Positions 1-11,500 of a stretch of 64,000 nucleotides of DNA are shown piece after piece. Position 1 is the stretch's first letter. Each line of letters begins with the position of its first letter. Source of the DNA: Henningerozyma blattae CBS 6284 (lineage: Eukaryota > Ascomycota > Saccharomycetes > Saccharomycetales > Saccharomycetaceae); the NCBI RefSeq assembly GCF_000315915.1, contig NC_020190.1, forward strand, positions 434,001 to 498,000. Reading direction: 5' to 3'. The translations under genes were made by a program, and so were the position numbers. The notes beneath the pieces were generated by a model. The model saw only the letters and a program-made list of their open reading frames with translations. It was not told the DNA's origin and ran no database searches.

Positions 1-8
1 TTTTAACG

Positions 9-45
<37 letters not shown>
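9..45. repeat. (TA)n(TG)n dinucleotide microsatellite
   Basis: An alternating TA run passes into an alternating TG run about 100 bases before the PIL1 start. It is a simple-sequence tract in the promoter or 5' leader, with no further function visible. Confidence 0.9.
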
Positions 46-143
46 AGGTGTGTAAATAGATGCCTATCTATATTTATCTTTTTTTTAATACCTGTAAACT
101 ATTCAAAAACAAATAGAAGTAAAGAATAAACCTTTTGGCAATT

Positions 144-1484
144 ATGCATAAAACATATTCTTTAAGAGAAGCGAGAGCTCCTACTGCTTCTCAATTGATT
201 AATCCACCTCCACCTCCCTCTTCAACAAAATCAAGGTTTTTTGGAAGAGGTGGGGTTGCAAACACTTTTCGACGCAACACTGCAGGTGCCTTTGGTCCTG
301 AATTATCAAGAAGGTTGGCTCAATTGGTCAAGGTGGAGAAGAATATTCTAAGATCCATGGAAGTCGCAGCCAATGAAAGAAGAGATGCTGCCACTCAGTT
401 ATCGTTATGGGGTATGGAAAATGATGATGATGTATCAGATATTACTGATAAATTGGGTGTTTTGATCTATGAGATTAGTGATTTGGACGACCAATTCATC
501 GATAGGTATGATCAATACCGTTTAACGTTGAAGTCAATTAGAGATATTGAATCTTCAGTGCAACCTTCCAGAGATAGGTCTGACAGATTGACAGACAAAA
601 TTCACCTTTTAAGATACAAAGACCCATTATCTCCCAAGATTGAAATTTTAGAACAGGAATTAGTAAGAGCCAAAGCAGAATCACTAGTAGCAGAAGCTCA
701 ATTATCGAATATTACAAGAGCAAAGTTAAGAGCAGCCTTCAATTATCAATTTGATTCCATTATTGAGCATTCTGAAAAGATTGCTCTTGTTGCAGGATAC
801 GGTAAAGCATTGTTAGAATTGTTGGATGATTCTCCTGTGACTCCAGGTGAAACAAGGCCTGCTTATGATGGGTATGATGCATCAAAACAAATTATTATAG
901 ATGCAGAAACTTCGTTACAAGAATGGACTTTGGATTCTGCCATAGTAAAACCTACTTTAAGTATTAAACAATTTGCTCAAAGCAATCCAGAGGAGGAGGA
1001 AGATGAGGAAGAGGAAGGAGAAGAGTATGAAGGAGAAGATAATATCGAAGGAGAATTGTACCTTGATTCAGATAGTGAAGAACACCAAAAGGGAAAAATA
1101 ATGGAAATTGATGATGAAGGTCGGTATATTGATTATGATGATGAACTTGAAGGTGGAGAGGAGGATGAGGAAGAAGAAATGGGGATTCAGGATGATTATT
1201 TCGATTCAGATGGGAACGGCCGTCAATGCGCAGAGCACCATCCTGCTCATAATCACTCTACCAATCATTCTTCTCATTATAAACATCATGGCCAACCGGT
1301 TAAAGATATTGGCAATAAAAGATATCAAAATGACCATTATGGGATGCATCACAGGCAACCTCACCATAATCAATATGAATATATTGATGAAGAAATTGAA
1401 TCTGATGGTGAATATGAAGATGTTCAAGAACATTGGTACCCAGAAGATACTCTCCCTCATCATCCTAGAATGATGGTAGTTTAA
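144..1484 (+). CDS. PIL1: Eisosome core component Pil1 (BAR-domain protein)
   Basis: Pil1 self-assembles into the membrane scaffold of eisosomes (MCC domains) at the plasma membrane and is regulated by Pkh-kinase phosphorylation. The N-terminus (MHKTYSLREARAPTASQL), the FGPELSRRL segment and the long BAR region (about residues 45-260, including LLELLDDSPVTPGETRPAYDGY) match Pil1 more closely than its paralogue Lsp1. I start at the ATG at 144; the frame is open a few codons further upstream but without an ATG. The product is 446 residues, about 105 longer than S. cerevisiae Pil1 (339). The excess is a C-terminal tail, first strongly acidic (Glu/Asp runs, about residues 280-360) and then His/Asn-rich (about 365-420). 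The family assignment is near certain; the function of the tail is unknown. Confidence 0.95.
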   Translation: MHKTYSLREARAPTASQLINPPPPPSSTKSRFFGRGGVANTFRRNTAGAFGPELSRRLAQLVKVEKNILRSMEVAANERRDAATQLSLWGMENDDDVSDITDKLGVLIYEISDLDDQFIDRYDQYRLTLKSIRDIESSVQPSRDRSDRLTDKIHLLRYKDPLSPKIEILEQELVRAKAESLVAEAQLSNITRAKLRAAFNYQFDSIIEHSEKIALVAGYGKALLELLDDSPVTPGETRPAYDGYDASKQIIIDAETSLQEWTLDSAIVKPTLSIKQFAQSNPEEEEDEEEEGEEYEGEDNIEGELYLDSDSEEHQKGKIMEIDDEGRYIDYDDELEGGEEDEEEEMGIQDDYFDSDGNGRQCAEHHPAHNHSTNHSSHYKHHGQPVKDIGNKRYQNDHYGMHHRQPHHNQYEYIDEEIESDGEYEDVQEHWYPEDTLPHHPRMMVV

Positions 1485-2151
1485 AATATACTCTCCCTCT
1501 CCCTTCCTCCTACCAAAAAAAAAACAAAAGCAATACTTATATTTGTATTAAATTAACTGTATTTTATAGTATTATTAATTGTTTGTTTTGTTTGTTTTGT
1601 CTTTTTTTTGATGAATTAGTATTACAAACTGTGTGTTTTTTTTTATATTATATTTGCTATTTTTTAGTCAAAGTTTTATTTTAGAATTTCATTTTGAAAT
1701 TTATTTTATATATTTTAATTTTTTAAACCTCGAATTATTCATTCTTTAGTTAATTTTTAATTCTTCAATATTAAATATTAATGTTTTTATTTTCATTATT
1801 TCAAAACTAATACCTTGTCCTTGAAATTTTCTGACACTTTCTTATTTCATTTGTGACACGGAAATATTAAGTAGCCGAGTTAATAATTTTAGAAATTTGG
1901 TTTACCTAGTATACGAAATTGTTAGGTGAAATGATCAATACATATTTGCAAATGTTAATAATATTGAATTTAAGAAAATAAATGAAATTTCAGAAAAGAA
2001 ATATATATACATATATATAAAAAAAAAAATAAAATACCCTAATTTTAGAAGCTATTGAAATATTATCATATTATTCTAATTCTTCTACCCAAGTATATCC
2101 TGGGGACCATTAAATTGTAATCCCATCAAAATAAGTTTATTAGGAAAAAAA
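1485..2151. other. Intergenic, PIL1 3' end and COG4 promoter
   Basis: AT-rich, with homopolymer runs and an alternating TA stretch near 2003-2018. I see no RNA gene, repeat family or conserved ORF here. Confidence 0.7.
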
Positions 2152-4881
2152 ATGGATTCCCTTACAACAAAAAATAAGAGCGGCAATACTCTATCTACCA
2201 ATAGTAATGAAATACCCACTGCATCATGGGATACACTTGTTTTAGATGGGCAATTATCAAAAAATCTGGCCAAATACAATCAATTGATTGAAAAAATAAC
2301 CACACAATCTCAAGTAACTAAACTACATTCGTTAATAATTAATGACCATTTAAACCAATCTAATAGTTTATCAGTTTTTATATCAAATATCCAGCTGAAT
2401 CATAATAAAGATCTAAGAAAATTGGAATTGAAAAGAACAGATTTAACAAACACATTATCAAACTTTCAATCTTCTTTGTCAACCGTTTCAAAGACAAACA
2501 ATGTTACATCTTTAATTAATTCAAATATTCAATCTATCGATTTACAGAGATCTTTAATTAAAAAGACACTAAAATTTCTAAGTCATGTTAGAACTTTGAA
2601 AAACGATATCATATTAATTCATTCAGCCCTTTTAACGAAAGATTATTTGGTTGCCGCTAAAGCGATTAGTGAAGTCAGATCCTTACCTCCTGATATAATA
2701 GATTCGACTTTTGTTAAAAAGACAGTTCCATCCAGTGAAATTCCAGAAATACCAAGAATTTTAATTGATAATTGGTGTAAAGAATTGACCGACCTATTTA
2801 AAAGTAAATTTATTGATGCTGCTCGGTCAAAAAATATTGAAGATTTAACCTTAATGTTCAAGATGTTTCCAATGGTAGGTGAAAACACTTTAGGTTTAGA
2901 TTTGTATTCAAAATACATTTGTGATATTATTGCAAATGAAAGTAGAAAAATTATTACAGATGAAACGAATAAAAATTCAGATAATGGTGCTCATCATATT
3001 AATCCAAGTAAAATTCCAGGATTCTATGCCAAAGTTATCCTTCATTTATTTAAAATCGTTTCCACTGTGATTAATGAGCATTCTAAAATTATTTCAACAT
3101 CTTATGGTAATATCCATATGATTCATGTGATGGAGAAAATTGAAAAAGAAACTGATTTACAAACTGGTTTAGTCTTGGATATTTTCTTGGAAACAAGAAA
3201 AGTTGACCGTATATTGTCTGAAATTAATGAGTGGAATGATTTACATTCGTTAAAAATAAAAAATTTAAACAAATCACTAGTTGCCAATACTCATCATACA
3301 AGAGAAAAAAGTTCATCACCAAGTATACATGGAAAAGTATCATCAACTGAGAAAAATTTACATTCACGAACTAATTCTTCTAATGAAAATAATATTCAAG
3401 ACTTAGATTCAGTAGTCTCATTCTCAATTAATGATTTATCTTTGTTAATTGATGAATTTTCACAAATTTTGCAAAATTGGTCCATGTATGCCAGATTCTT
3501 CTCTATTAGATGGAATGAATTCTCTGATATTAAATTCAATATTTTACAACCACCTCCACCAATTGCAAACAGTCAGTTTGTATCAAAATTAAGCAATGAG
3601 AATTTACTAAATAACTTCGAATCTTTGGTGGTACACAACTTATATAGATCATTTGATAAGAGTTTAAAAATTGAAGACTTACCATCATTAAACGATTACA
3701 TTATAAATGACGAATTAAATTTCAAAGATATATCTTCTAATCCAATATCTTCTGTTGTCGAAGATTTAACTTTATTTATTAGACGAAATTTAATATCTAC
3801 AGTTAATACAGGGCAATTTTCTGTTTTAGATAATTTCTTAAATCAATTGGCTAAATTTATTCAAAATGAATTTTTAGTCAAATTTATGCAATCCAAATTT
3901 AAATTTCTACAGAGCAGACTAAATACTTCAACTAATTTGAAAAAATACACGCCAAAATCCTTAGAACCACCACCAAATTCAACTTCATTACATCCACCCT
4001 CTTCACCACCACGTTCTAACTCACCTGCAAGTTTTGCTGAAAAATATGCCTCATCTACCTTGTCACAATTCGGTTTTAATTTTAGAGGTGCAGCTGCCAA
4101 CGCATTAACAAATATTCAATCCAATTTACAAGCAGTAGTTTCTGATGAGGAATCTGTTTTGGCTCTCCATCATTATCTGATTTATGTTAACACTTTATTT
4201 GTTGAGATAATATTCATTCATAAACTATTAATTGAAGAAACGATTGAAGATAATCCAACAATGTTAAAAGATAATTTTCCATTTAATAACGAATTTCAAG
4301 AGGTTATTATTAAATTGAAAAATTGTGAAAAATTAATTATTAGACAAACAGAAAAATTGCAGAAATGGTCAATTAAATATCTATTTGAAAATATCGTTAA
4401 ATCTAAAATACGATCATTGTTGATTCCATTATTTATCAATGGTACAGAAAATTCTTATATTGCAGGCGCTGAAGATTTTGAAGATATGACTACTGTAAAC
4501 GAATTTATTACAAAATGGAAACCTTTCATTGTACCATATAAAAATATTTTGTGCACAGATGCTTATAATGAGTTATTAAGCTATGTTGTTCAAAATATTG
4601 TTACAGTATTAGAAGATAAGATAATGCTATTAAAAGTTAATGAATTAGGTGCTGCAAAATTGGATAGAGAATTAAGTTTGTTTATTGCAACAATCTGCTC
4701 ATTAAACTATGTACTAAGAGAGAAATTCACCAAATTGACCCAAATTGTGTTGTTATTAGGCTTTGATGAAGATGATATGGATCCAAATACTAATGATTTG
4801 AAGGAAGAAATCAAGAGTAGTATTACTTGGGTTTTAAGTCCTCAAGAACGTATCAAAATCAGAAAGATTAAAGTTGATTAG
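2152..4881 (+). CDS. COG4: Conserved oligomeric Golgi complex subunit 4
   Basis: Cog4 is a lobe A subunit of the COG tethering complex, which acts in retrograde traffic to and within the Golgi and works with SNAREs and Sly1. The product is 909 residues (S. cerevisiae Cog4/YPR105C is 861). An N-terminal helical region (about 20-180) ends in the conserved FLSHVRTLKNDI...AAKAISEVRSLP block, and the C-terminus ends in the typical LSPQERIKIRKIKVD. A Pro/Ser-rich linker (about 603-630) and a low-complexity Ser/Asn/His insertion (about 380-420) interrupt the helical repeats and account for the extra length. The codons are very AT-rich. The gene converges on PRE2. Identity rests on recognised sequence and on the adjacent YPR103W-YPR097W gene order. 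Confidence 0.92.
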   Translation: MDSLTTKNKSGNTLSTNSNEIPTASWDTLVLDGQLSKNLAKYNQLIEKITTQSQVTKLHSLIINDHLNQSNSLSVFISNIQLNHNKDLRKLELKRTDLTNTLSNFQSSLSTVSKTNNVTSLINSNIQSIDLQRSLIKKTLKFLSHVRTLKNDIILIHSALLTKDYLVAAKAISEVRSLPPDIIDSTFVKKTVPSSEIPEIPRILIDNWCKELTDLFKSKFIDAARSKNIEDLTLMFKMFPMVGENTLGLDLYSKYICDIIANESRKIITDETNKNSDNGAHHINPSKIPGFYAKVILHLFKIVSTVINEHSKIISTSYGNIHMIHVMEKIEKETDLQTGLVLDIFLETRKVDRILSEINEWNDLHSLKIKNLNKSLVANTHHTREKSSSPSIHGKVSSTEKNLHSRTNSSNENNIQDLDSVVSFSINDLSLLIDEFSQILQNWSMYARFFSIRWNEFSDIKFNILQPPPPIANSQFVSKLSNENLLNNFESLVVHNLYRSFDKSLKIEDLPSLNDYIINDELNFKDISSNPISSVVEDLTLFIRRNLISTVNTGQFSVLDNFLNQLAKFIQNEFLVKFMQSKFKFLQSRLNTSTNLKKYTPKSLEPPPNSTSLHPPSSPPRSNSPASFAEKYASSTLSQFGFNFRGAAANALTNIQSNLQAVVSDEESVLALHHYLIYVNTLFVEIIFIHKLLIEETIEDNPTMLKDNFPFNNEFQEVIIKLKNCEKLIIRQTEKLQKWSIKYLFENIVKSKIRSLLIPLFINGTENSYIAGAEDFEDMTTVNEFITKWKPFIVPYKNILCTDAYNELLSYVVQNIVTVLEDKIMLLKVNELGAAKLDRELSLFIATICSLNYVLREKFTKLTQIVLLLGFDEDDMDPNTNDLKEEIKSSITWVLSPQERIKIRKIKVD

Positions 4882-5213
4882 TTTTCTTTAAAACTATCGA
4901 TGCCTCATGCAATAACTATTTATAGTTTTGATTTAGATAAGAAAAATAAATAATTCACTTTTTATAGAAGCCGGAATAATTGACATTTTCCAAAAAATGA
5001 AGTAAAAATTGTTACTATTTCCCATTAATTTCAAGGGCATTGATGTATGTGACTTGTATATAAATTACTTAATTTATATCCCCTTTATAATATTGTAGTT
5101 ACAGAGATAATTCCTACCATGAGATTATACTATAAATTGTGATAAATGTTTCATATTTATTATTTTCGTGTTTTTTTATAATGCAAATTAAATTAATTAA
5201 ATAATCAATAAGT
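4882..5213. other. Convergent intergenic region, COG4 and PRE2 3' ends
   Basis: AT-rich spacer receiving two 3' ends. No further feature seen. Confidence 0.7.
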
Positions 5214-6077
5214 TCAACCAACAACGTTATTAAAAGAACCTTCTTTCTCTTTAATCTCCCAGAAAGTAGAGCCTACATCGTGGTTACCGTGATAGATCCA
5301 ACCGTTTTCAGTAACATGGTATAAATTGATGGAACCACCAGAGTATGCATCTCTGTGAGTAGCAGCTAAAATAGATCTTTTACCCAAATACAAGGCTTCT
5401 TCTACAGTTAAATCCCATTTATAGTTTGAGTCTAATACACCATAAGCAAAAGTTTGACCTGAACCAACACAGAAAAGATCACCCTTTAATCTAGTACCAT
5501 CAGAATCTACATAATAAATAGTTGGGCCTTCCTTCTTGGTGTAACCACAAATCATTGTACCCATTGATAGACCAGCACCTTTATATTGATAAACCAAATT
5601 ACTTAAAATCTTTGAAGCAGCTGCTACCGAAATACGTTCTTTTTCTCTTAATTCATGTAATCTACATTGAGAACCTAACCAAGTTTCCCAAAATTGACAG
5701 TCAGCAGCACCACCTGCCATTGTACCTAATAAGAAAGGATTTATTTCAATAACTTTTTTAACAGTTTGAGAGGCAACCCAGTTACCAGCAGTAGCTCTTG
5801 AATCAACAGCCACCACAATACCACCTTTAAATCTAAAGGCCAATGTAGTAGTACCATGTGCTATTTTAATTGTGCAATCAGGGTTTTTGGAATCATCTGT
5901 GTGAGCTCTCAAAAATTCTTGTGGAGTTGAAATTGGTGGCATTGCTATAGAGGGAGCTAATTGACGGAATTGTGCTGAACTTGTTATGAAATCATTTTGT
6001 AAGTTTTCTTCATTATCATATTGTAATTCTTTAACCAATGCATTGGTTGAACTTAGACTATCAGCAATGGCTTGCAT
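5214..6077 (-). CDS. PRE2: 20S proteasome subunit beta 5 (chymotrypsin-like)
   Basis: Pre2 is the beta5 catalytic subunit of the 20S proteasome, made as a proprotein whose self-cleavage exposes an N-terminal threonine nucleophile. The 287-residue product is the same length as in S. cerevisiae. The propeptide occupies residues 1-75 and the processing site is [10 protein letters not shown] with Gly75/Thr76; the conserved [24 protein letters not shown] and [15 protein letters not shown] blocks follow. The start ATG has no in-frame competitor. Upstream on the same strand lies a PACE-type Rpn4 element (6319-6327), consistent with co-regulation of proteasome genes. Identity is essentially certain. 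Confidence 0.98.
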   Translation of the reverse strand: MQAIADSLSSTNALVKELQYDNEENLQNDFITSSAQFRQLAPSIAMPPISTPQEFLRAHTDDSKNPDCTIKIAHGTTTLAFRFKGGIVVAVDSRATAGNWVASQTVKKVIEINPFLLGTMAGGAADCQFWETWLGSQCRLHELREKERISVAAASKILSNLVYQYKGAGLSMGTMICGYTKKEGPTIYYVDSDGTRLKGDLFCVGSGQTFAYGVLDSNYKWDLTVEEALYLGKRSILAATHRDAYSGGSINLYHVTENGWIYHGNHDVGSTFWEIKEKEGSFNNVVG

Positions 6078-7072
6078 ATTTTATTATGATTTATTTAATT
6101 TTTTTGTAATTGATTAGACTTTATTGATGCTTCAAGTTTATCGAAGATCTGTTTTTTTCTAAGGGGAAATTGAATTAGAAATATATAAAGAATTTATATC
6201 TCAATAGTTTCGAGAATAATAACCAATACTGCTTTCTGGTTTATTCTTTCATCAAAATTAATATCTCTTTAATTTGTTACAGATTTCAAATATTTCAAAT
6301 TCGGATTCTATTAGTTAGTTCGCCACCCTTATAAGAAGGCCAGGTAGGGTAACTAAAAATAAAAGAGAAATGACAGTAAAAAGATGCTAACTGAAAATAT
6401 TCAGCAAGTATTTTTAGATTAATAGTTCTAAGCTTATTCTAGATTAGATTATATAGGAAATATCTTTAGTAAACTTAAGATGATAGATATATGGATTTAT
6501 ATGTATATTCTTAGTATTTATTGCCCAAATATTAATTAGCCACTTACCAATTATATATAAGGTTTTTGATTTTAACACTATTTAACACTATTTAACACGT
6601 TCAGCAATGTGACAACAACCAAAGGATGTTGTTGTTTTTTATAATTACCTTTTTATTAACAGGATAATATTTTGTTTGATAATCCAGTCCAAAGAGATTT
6701 TTATGTTTTAAATCTTTTTGAAACTATTCAATGACTCCGAAAGCATAAATAAAGATGTAAAGAATATGAGAAGAGAAGTATTGTAATTCATCTAAATTGA
6801 TTGAATATAAAATATTACATATTAGTTAATGGTTATATAAAATCCAAAATCCTAAATATATAAATGGGACATGTTTTGTTAAAATTAGCTAGATATATTT
6901 AGTTAGATATATTTAGCTGTCAGGTAACTTTCATAGGATCGCAACTATATTATCAAGTTTCGATATGTTAATTATTTGTCATGGTTGAATGAATTGATAA
7001 TTTATAGATATACATAAGATATGTAATAGATATTTACAATGTAGGGTAGTTTATTCAGTTAGCAAACAGTTA
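6078..7072. other. Intergenic, PRE2 promoter and MRPL51 3' flank
   Basis: About 1 kb without a convincing ORF. Besides the PACE site it holds a short direct repeat (TTTAACACTA, about three copies, 6572-6599) followed by a hairpin-like segment near 6611-6636 in which ACAACAACC can pair with GGATGTTGTTGT. S. cerevisiae has SNT309 and RPL11A between the corresponding genes; neither is here. Confidence 0.6.
6319..6327 (-). promoter_or_regulatory. Rpn4/PACE element of PRE2
   Basis: Reads GGTGGCGAA on the minus strand, a known variant of the proteasome-associated control element GGTGGCAAA bound by Rpn4. It lies about 240 bases upstream of the PRE2 start in the coding orientation. Confidence 0.75.
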
Positions 7073-7510
7073 TCATACTTGGTAACGATCACCTGTGTGG
7101 AATGGGGACCATACACCTCTTACACTGGAATTCAAACTCTCCACGTTATGATTCTTAACTCTTTTCCTCAAAACATCTCCACTAGAAGCTAGCAGGAGCT
7201 TCATTTTATTTTCCACCTGATCGATGTTTAGATTTCGTACACATACCACTTTATCAATTTGTGGATGAGCTTGGCCCTGAATATACTTTGCCCTTATAGT
7301 TGGATGTCCCGATTTTCTTAGTACTTCGAACTGAATATTAGGCATAGTAGTTGCCAACTTGTCAAGTCTCTTAGATGTTAGGAAATCACGCATTCCCTGT
7401 GAGGAACCACCCCAGTTACAATATTGAAGGACTAACTTATAACATGGTTGAATATAAGCACCAACCCCATTTCTTGGTCTTGAAAGTTGTTTAATTGCAC
7501 GTACTACCAT
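7073..7510 (-). CDS. MRPL51: Mitochondrial large-subunit ribosomal protein mL43 (Mrpl51)
   Basis: Component of the 54S mitochondrial ribosomal large subunit. The 145-residue product matches yeast Mrpl51/YPR100W (140 residues) from start to end, with the basic N-terminus, the thioredoxin-like L51/S25/CI-B8 fold region including [23 protein letters not shown], and the C-terminal [16 protein letters not shown]. No separate presequence is evident, which is normal for this protein. It is transcribed divergently from the YPR098C-like gene, keeping S. cerevisiae gene order. Confidence 0.95.
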   Translation of the reverse strand: MVVRAIKQLSRPRNGVGAYIQPCYKLVLQYCNWGGSSQGMRDFLTSKRLDKLATTMPNIQFEVLRKSGHPTIRAKYIQGQAHPQIDKVVCVRNLNIDQVENKMKLLLASSGDVLRKRVKNHNVESLNSSVRGVWSPFHTGDRYQV

Positions 7511-7832
7511 TTTTATTTAGCAATATATAATTGTTTCCCAGTAGAAATAATTTTATTTATTTGTTTTTCTGAGGTTTGTGATTGGTGTTGCGCGATTAGT
7601 ATTTTTCAGTTTTATTTTATTTTGGCTTCTATTTTTTTATAAAGGGAGTCTAGAATGAGCCATGAAATTCAGAGATGACCTAGAAAAGAACTGGGGACAT
7701 GAAACGTTATAAAGGGCCAAAAATAAAAAAAATAATTACCTTGATCTTTTTTAGATATATAAGACCAACATAAAAGATTAAACAGTTAAAGTATAACCAA
7801 GTATACATTCTACATTTATCAAACTAAACAAT
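7511..7832. other. Divergent promoter region, MRPL51 and YPR098C
   Basis: AT-rich spacer of about 320 bases with a short GC-richer word (GTTGCGCGATTAG) near 7586. I recognise no specific regulatory site. Confidence 0.6.
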
Positions 7833-8367
7833 ATGGCCATCAAAGCAGCTACTCATCTTTTACTTTTCTCATTTGCGTATGTATAAGTGTTGGTGTTATT
7901 CATATTTTAAGATATATATATATTATATTTACTAACAATTTAAAATTATTAATCTTTTTTTTTCCATTTTTTTTTACAGATTTGGCGGAGGTGCTTTTTA
8001 CTCTTATGTTGCTTCTCCAATTGCTTTCAAGACATTGGAGAGACCAGCCTTCTCTGCCTTACAAACTAAAGTATTCCCAATATATTTTGCTCTCCAAACG
8101 ACTGTTCCATTAGTTATTATGGCCACTGCACCTGTTACATTAACTACAGCTGGTTGGAGCACCTTAGGGGCTTCTGCTGTGTTTGGTGCTATAAACTGGG
8201 GAATATTATTACCAAAGAGTAAAAAAATCAAGGAGGACAAGCAAAGATTGAATGAGCCTTTAGGTAAAGAATTTGGTCGTATTCATGGATTAAGTTTATT
8301 AGCTAATGCAGCACATATATTTGCTTTAGCTGGCTATGGGTTTGTTTTAATGGGAGCTCTGTTATGA
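7833..8367 (+). CDS. TMH18: TMEM205-like mitochondrial outer membrane protein (YPR098C/TMH18), spliced
   Basis: The coding sequence is join(7833..7876, 7980..8367), giving 143 residues. Exon 1 encodes MAIKAATHLLLFSFA; the intron starts GTATGT at 7877, has a perfect TACTAAC branch site at 7930-7936 and ends at the AG at 7978-7979. The spliced frame continues FGGGAFYSYVASPIAFKTL. S. cerevisiae YPR098C also carries an intron, and the small TMEM205-type protein with about four membrane segments fits. The S. cerevisiae protein is reported in the mitochondrial outer membrane with a poorly defined role. Neighbours on both sides match (MRPL51 and YPR097W). Reading exon 2 alone from an internal ATG would lose the first membrane segment. 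Confidence 0.92.
7877..7979 (+). other. Spliceosomal intron of the YPR098C-like gene
   Basis: 103 bases with donor GTATGT, branch site TACTAAC (7930-7936), a T-rich tract and acceptor ACAG. All three signals match the yeast consensus, and splicing restores a continuous conserved reading frame. Confidence 0.93.
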
Positions 8368-8567
8368 GCTCAAAGTTTACTCTTTAAATTTTATTATACT
8401 TGATGAAAAATAGAACATATTCTTCTCAAAATATCAAAAGATAATGAACAGGTAAAGAAAAGAAATTTTTTTCAAAAAAAAATAATGTCTACTATATACA
8501 TATCTATATAACCTGTAAATAATGAAAATATAACCCTGATGACTTACCAATAACATTAGCAAACATT

Positions 8568-11500
8568 TTAAATCTTTTCAAGATAATCTCTTAAATCCTT
8601 CTTAAAATAATAGTCAGATAATTTTTGAATTTCACTTTCATCAATTGATTTATTTAACAGTTCCATATATTCTTTCTCTAACAGAGATTCTTTATTATCA
8701 TTTTCATACTCATTAGCTTGACTTATTTGAATATTATCATAATCTTTGGTGTCCAAATCTAAATCCACCAATTCACTATCATTTACACCAAATTTAATTG
8801 TTTCTGGTGACATTACAATATCACTAATTTGTTTCCAATTATTATTTAAATCTGTTTGAATTTCACCTTTTTTATTTAATTCTATTTCCTCTTGTTCCTT
8901 TGTTTTCATATCAAGCAATTTTTTATATAACTTTCTTGATTCAATTTTATGATTAATAACTTCATTTAACTGTTGAATTAATTTTTCAATATCGATATTT
9001 GGTTTTGGATTTTCATTCTGAAGATCTTTTGATTTAATTGGACTTTGTAGTTTACTTTTCGAATTCTTACTACTGAATTTAGAGCCAAATAATTTTATTT
9101 TAGGACTATTTGAATTTTTCTTGGGACTATTGTTAGGACTTTGTGAAATTTTTTGTGGTATCTCATTTGATGAACTTTTAATTTGTGAGGTATTCCCATC
9201 AAGCTCCGAGTTTCCCTTTTGATTTGTATTAGTTTGGACTTCATTTAAAATCTTGGATAAATCCATTCTTATATCGTCAGCTCCAAATTTACTATTTTGT
9301 AGGAATTCTAATAGTTGTACAATCCAAGTAATGAGGCCTTCAAAAATTCCCTCTGCATCATTAACACAAACATCATGGAAAAATTTTAAGAAGGAATCTT
9401 CATGTTCAGTTAAAAGATTATTAATATTCCCCACTATGTCGAATTCATTAATATTTTCAATCTCATTATTAATAATTTTATCGAATAATTTAATCAAATC
9501 ATTCATAAATTTTTGAAAATTTTTCAATGCAATATCTACATGAGCTATTTTGAAAAGTTTAATCATTGGATCATAACATATCGTTAATAAAGATTTTAAT
9601 AATTGAATTAATTCTGGATCCTTCCATAATTTTTTCATCATCATTTGATCTCTTTCTTTAATATATAAAAGGAATAAATCATTAATAGTTGTGAAATAAA
9701 ATGATTTATTTTCTATTTGAATATTGACATCTCTTGAATTATTTTTATTACTAGTAGAGGTGATTTTCTTCCAATATGAATAACTTTCAATAACTTCATT
9801 AAATGCCATTTTAGATAAATTTCCAAATTCCATATTTTTCATTAAGACAACCATGGACATGGGCATTTTCATTTCTTTTGACCAAGTTTCCACATTTTCA
9901 ATATTTAATAAATTATTCTTATCATCTAATTGATCATCTTTTGGAAACATGAAATTTTTCAAATTTTCAATAATATCTTCAGAATAATTTGGATTAATAT
10001 CAATTAAATTCTTTTCTGAAATTAAAATTTTTTTATTTAAATCTTTTAATTCATCATTTAATACTGTAGTGAAAATTGTTTGTAATAAAGATTGTCTTCC
10101 AAAAGGTTGAGCCATAAATAAATCCATGAGAGATTTCATCATTGCTAAAGTATTTGTATATTTGACAATCTTTGTAATTATAGTATAGGGCATCAATTTA
10201 TGTAACCCCTTTAGTTGTTTAAATGTTTCATAACCATTATCATTACCTAGGAAAGTTTGATAAATTAAAGCAGATAAATATATTTTGGACCAATCAAAAA
10301 AATTTTTCAAAATTGGTGATAATTGTGAAACTGAATCTTTAGTTTTAAATTCATTAAAGATCACATTGATATAACTCTTATCCTTCAATAGATTATCTTT
10401 AAAAGTTTGAATTGAATCTTGTAATTGTAAGGATTTCTCTAGGGCCATCTTTTGGAATTTATATTGATTAATCAAATGTTCTATATCAATTAAATTTCTT
10501 AAATTAATTTGTTTTTTAATCTCTTGAGTGAAATTCCTGGGATCAATTAAAACATTTGTATTGAAAAATTGAAATACAAGTTCTGAATGAGCTATATCTA
10601 TATCTTTGACGATTTCTCTTAGGAAATATCGTAATGAAGTTCTCATTTTTTCCAAAGGTAAACTAACGTTCTCTGAATCTAGAGCATCTTTGAATTTTGA
10701 ATCATCTTCATTTTCTGTACTGCTATTATCTTTGGACAACGTCTCCCCGTCAAGATTATCTCCTTCTTGCTCTTCCTCGTCGTCATCATCGATTAAAGAG
10801 ATCAAATTTAACGATTTATGATTTTTTGGAGGTAAATTTGTTAAATTCTTACTTGGATATTTTTTCTTCAAGTCATGATGTAAAGTTTTAAAGTCATCAT
10901 AAGTCTTGTAAACGTAACGAATATCTATAGATGAAGTAGAATCAGATTTATCATCTCTTTGTCTATGAAATGACTTTATTAGGAAATAAGAAGATGATGA
11001 AGAAGATAACTTTGAGAAATCATCTTTGTTGTTTTGTAAATCTTCTTTCAATATTAACGCGATTAATTGTTGAGAATCTAATGCTGTCAAGATATTAATA
11101 TCCCAATTATTTATGAAAATATTGTTTTTCAATAGAGAATTTTTCAAAATCGATTTATTGGGGATTGTAAAATTCTCAATTTTAGATCTTTGTCTAGTGT
11201 CGTCGTTTTCTAAAAATTTGAATTTATCAAATTGATAGTATGTAGGTTCCTTTAGGGTAGCTACACCTGAATTTAACAATAATAATAATAATTTTTTTAA
11301 TCGTAAAGATATTTTTTTCCTCTTGGTAATATCATTGGAATCATAGGAGTTACTAAAATGTAATGAATTGAAATGTTCAAAAAAAATTTGTAATTTTAAT
11401 TGCCAAAATTTCTTATCTTTAATCAAAGTTTTATCAAATAAGGGGAAAGTCATTAACAAATTATTCAAGACATAACTGAGAATGGGGAAATCTTTGCTTA

